This document shows positions 62,931-64,000 of a DNA stretch of 64,000 nt, in pieces. Within the stretch, counting starts at the first letter, position 1. The number at the start of each line of letters is the position of its first letter. Position numbers and translations under genes: made by a program. Where the stretch lies: contig NZ_JAERQM010000001.1 in NCBI RefSeq assembly GCF_019029495.1, forward strand, positions 62,001 to 126,000. Reading direction: 5' to 3'. The notes below the pieces were generated by a model. It made no database searches and was not told where the DNA came from. It saw only the letters and a program-made list of their open reading frames with translations. This DNA comes from Falsiroseomonas oleicola (GTDB taxonomy: Bacteria > Pseudomonadota > Alphaproteobacteria > Acetobacterales > Acetobacteraceae).

Positions 62931-62954
62931 CTCTTTGGCGACCCATCCTCATTC

Positions 62955-62970
62955 TCAACCATAGGGTTGA
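62955..62970. promoter_or_regulatory. Operator copy 2 upstream of reductase-family gene
   Basis: TCAACC - ATAG - GGTTGA, perfect 6-bp arms. It ends 18 bp before the ATG of the reductase gene and just before its AAGGAG, a position for blocking expression. Confidence 0.55.
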
Positions 62971-62988
62971 ACATAAGGAGAGAGCGCC

Positions 62989-63564
62989 ATGCGCCAGCTG
63001 ATCGCCGGGATGAAGATTTCACTCGATGGCAGGACCGAAGGGCCGGACCGCCTCGCCGACTGGGTCGAGGCCTGGTCCGAGGATTACGGCCTGACGCCAA
63101 GGATCGACGCCTGCATCCTCGGCGGCGGCATGTATCCTGGCTATGTCGCCTATTGGACGAGCATCCAGGTCGATCCCTCGCAGCCCACCCTGGCGACAGG
63201 CCGGCCGCCTTCGCCGGGCGAGCTGGCCTGGGCCAAGGCCATCGGTGGCCTGCCGCACCACGTGCTGACCCGCGAATTGCCGGAGGAACGCCTGCCCGGC
63301 ACCCAGCGCCTGGATGGGCTGGCGGCCGTGGCGGCACTGAAACGGCAGGCGGGGCGCGATATCTATCTGGTCGGCGGCGGCCGGACCACGGCGAGCCTGA
63401 TCCAGGCGGGGCTGGTCGATGAACTCCGGCTGCTGGTCTATCCGCTGATCGCCGGCCCCGGCACACCGCTATTCGACGACACCACCCAGCGCCGCGGCCT
63501 GACGCTGCGCCAGGCCGAGCCCCGGCCGGATGGGCGGGTGTTGCTGGTCTATGGCGCCGGCTGA
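62989..63564 (+). CDS. Dihydrofolate-reductase-fold family protein
   Basis: 191 residues behind AAGGAGAGAG. RibD-C/DHFR-like fold: MRQLIAGMKISLDGRTEGP, IDACILGGGMYPGY, GRDIYLVGGGRTTASLIQAGLVDELRLLVYPLIAGPGTPLFDD. This is the stand-alone family common in bacterial genomes with unknown substrate, not classical FolA. Two matched inverted repeats lie upstream and imply a repressor, often of ArsR type for this kind of gene; none is adjacent. Confidence 0.88.
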   Translation: MRQLIAGMKISLDGRTEGPDRLADWVEAWSEDYGLTPRIDACILGGGMYPGYVAYWTSIQVDPSQPTLATGRPPSPGELAWAKAIGGLPHHVLTRELPEERLPGTQRLDGLAAVAALKRQAGRDIYLVGGGRTTASLIQAGLVDELRLLVYPLIAGPGTPLFDDTTQRRGLTLRQAEPRPDGRVLLVYGAG

Positions 63565-64000
63565 TCAGCCCAACTCGAAACTCATCACCCCGAACAGCCG
63601 CTCCGCCCGGATCGCGGGCGCGGGGCCGGTGTACATCCGCGCCGTCTCGAAACCGGGCGTCAGGCCGAGGGATTCGGCCAGCGCCACGGCGGCGCGGTGC
63701 GGTTCGGGCACGTCGAGGTAGACCGGGCCCTCCGGCACACGGGCGATCAGCGCGGCAGCCAGCGCCTGCGCCACCTGCGCATTCTCGGCGACGAGCGGGC
63801 CGAACTTGTGGCCCTCCCGCGCCGGGCGGATCACGCCGAAGCCGGTGACCGCGCCATCGGCCACGGCCGCCAGGGCGACATGGCCGGGCTGGGCGATCCA
63901 GGCGCGGAGATAGGCTTCCCGATCTGCCGGGAAGACGCTGCGGTCCAGCGCGGCCAGGGCGGTGAAAGGCACATCGCCCGCCGGGACGATGCCGGAGGTC
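63565..64000 (-). CDS. GNAT-family N-acetyltransferase (5' end outside window)
   Basis: At least 145 residues visible; reading continues upstream past the window edge (TSGIVPAGDVPFTAL before the GTG at 63972), so the gene is truncated by the edge. GNAT-like sequence: DRSVFPADREAYLRAWIAQPGHVALAAV, GVIRPAREGHKFGPLVAENA, PHRAAVALAESLGLTPGFETARMYTGPAP. This matches the C-terminal GNAT subfamily with the YitH-like tail. Acetyl acceptor unknown. Confidence 0.85.
   Translation of the reverse strand, partial: TSGIVPAGDVPFTALAALDRSVFPADREAYLRAWIAQPGHVALAAVADGAVTGFGVIRPAREGHKFGPLVAENAQVAQALAAALIARVPEGPVYLDVPEPHRAAVALAESLGLTPGFETARMYTGPAPAIRAERLFGVMSFELG

Overview
The window is very GC-rich, densely packed and rich in short start/stop overlaps. 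Its gene content (Mrp antiporter, Anbu peptidase cluster, Bug-type binding protein, TonB receptor, CoA-dependent aromatic degradation) suggests an alphaproteobacterium, most likely of the Acetobacteraceae (Roseomonas-like). That placement is inference from composition and gene families; no rRNA or tRNA gene was seen.

Layout. 1-6.5 kb: a complete Mrp Na+/H+ antiporter operon A-B-C-D-E-F-G (5' end of mrpA outside the window), whose last gene is fused to universal-stress-protein-like domains. 6.6-9.4 kb: histidine kinase and sigma-54 response regulator. 9.5-15.9 kb, minus strand: Anbu peptidase, alpha-E protein, circularly permuted ATP-grasp, a vWA protein, a gamma-glutamyltransferase-family protein and a nucleoside deoxyribosyltransferase. 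15.9-18.1 kb: a patchy stretch with an unknown small ORF, an alpha/beta hydrolase behind a palindrome, and a frameshifted lipoprotein gene.

18.2-33.8 kb is the most coherent metabolic region. It holds a formamidase-like hydrolase, a five-gene branched-chain-type ABC importer, a VapBC-type toxin-antitoxin pair, a LysR regulator with a small secreted protein, a 2-aminobenzoyl-CoA monooxygenase/reductase, and a divergent operon of SDR, MarR, enoyl-CoA hydratase, acyl-CoA dehydrogenase, aryl-CoA ligase, thioesterase and RidA. A 12-bp core (TTTAGGCTTCAA) recurs before the importer and twice between the two catabolic units. This points to one MarR-controlled regulon for uptake and aerobic CoA-dependent breakdown of 2-aminobenzoate or a related aryl acid.

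33.8-49.3 kb carries mixed accessory genes: PPOX flavoprotein, TPP enzyme, TauE/SafE, a 44-residue secreted peptide, ChrA, phosphatase, kelch protein, glycine-zipper lipoprotein, deacetylase, beta-propeller, MsrB/MsrA, serine hydrolase, a 578-residue RTX protein, a Bug protein and an MFS carrier. 49.4-54.5 kb: a TonB receptor, an Asp-box propeller and an ABC-exporter membrane domain lacking its ATPase, with Fur-like inverted repeats nearby; this is the best candidate for an undescribed system. 54.6-56.2 kb: an R. etli-type asparaginase behind a large leader hairpin, and a small monooxygenase-fold protein. 56.2-58.0 kb: a restriction-modification unit (BglII/BstYI-like nuclease, MT-A70 methylase, small ribbon-helix-helix protein with a palindromic operator). 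58.0-64 kb: cydDC, a deacetylase, a lipocalin, a reductase-family protein behind two matched operators, and the 3' part of a GNAT acetyltransferase. No CRISPR array, phage or insertion sequence was recognised.
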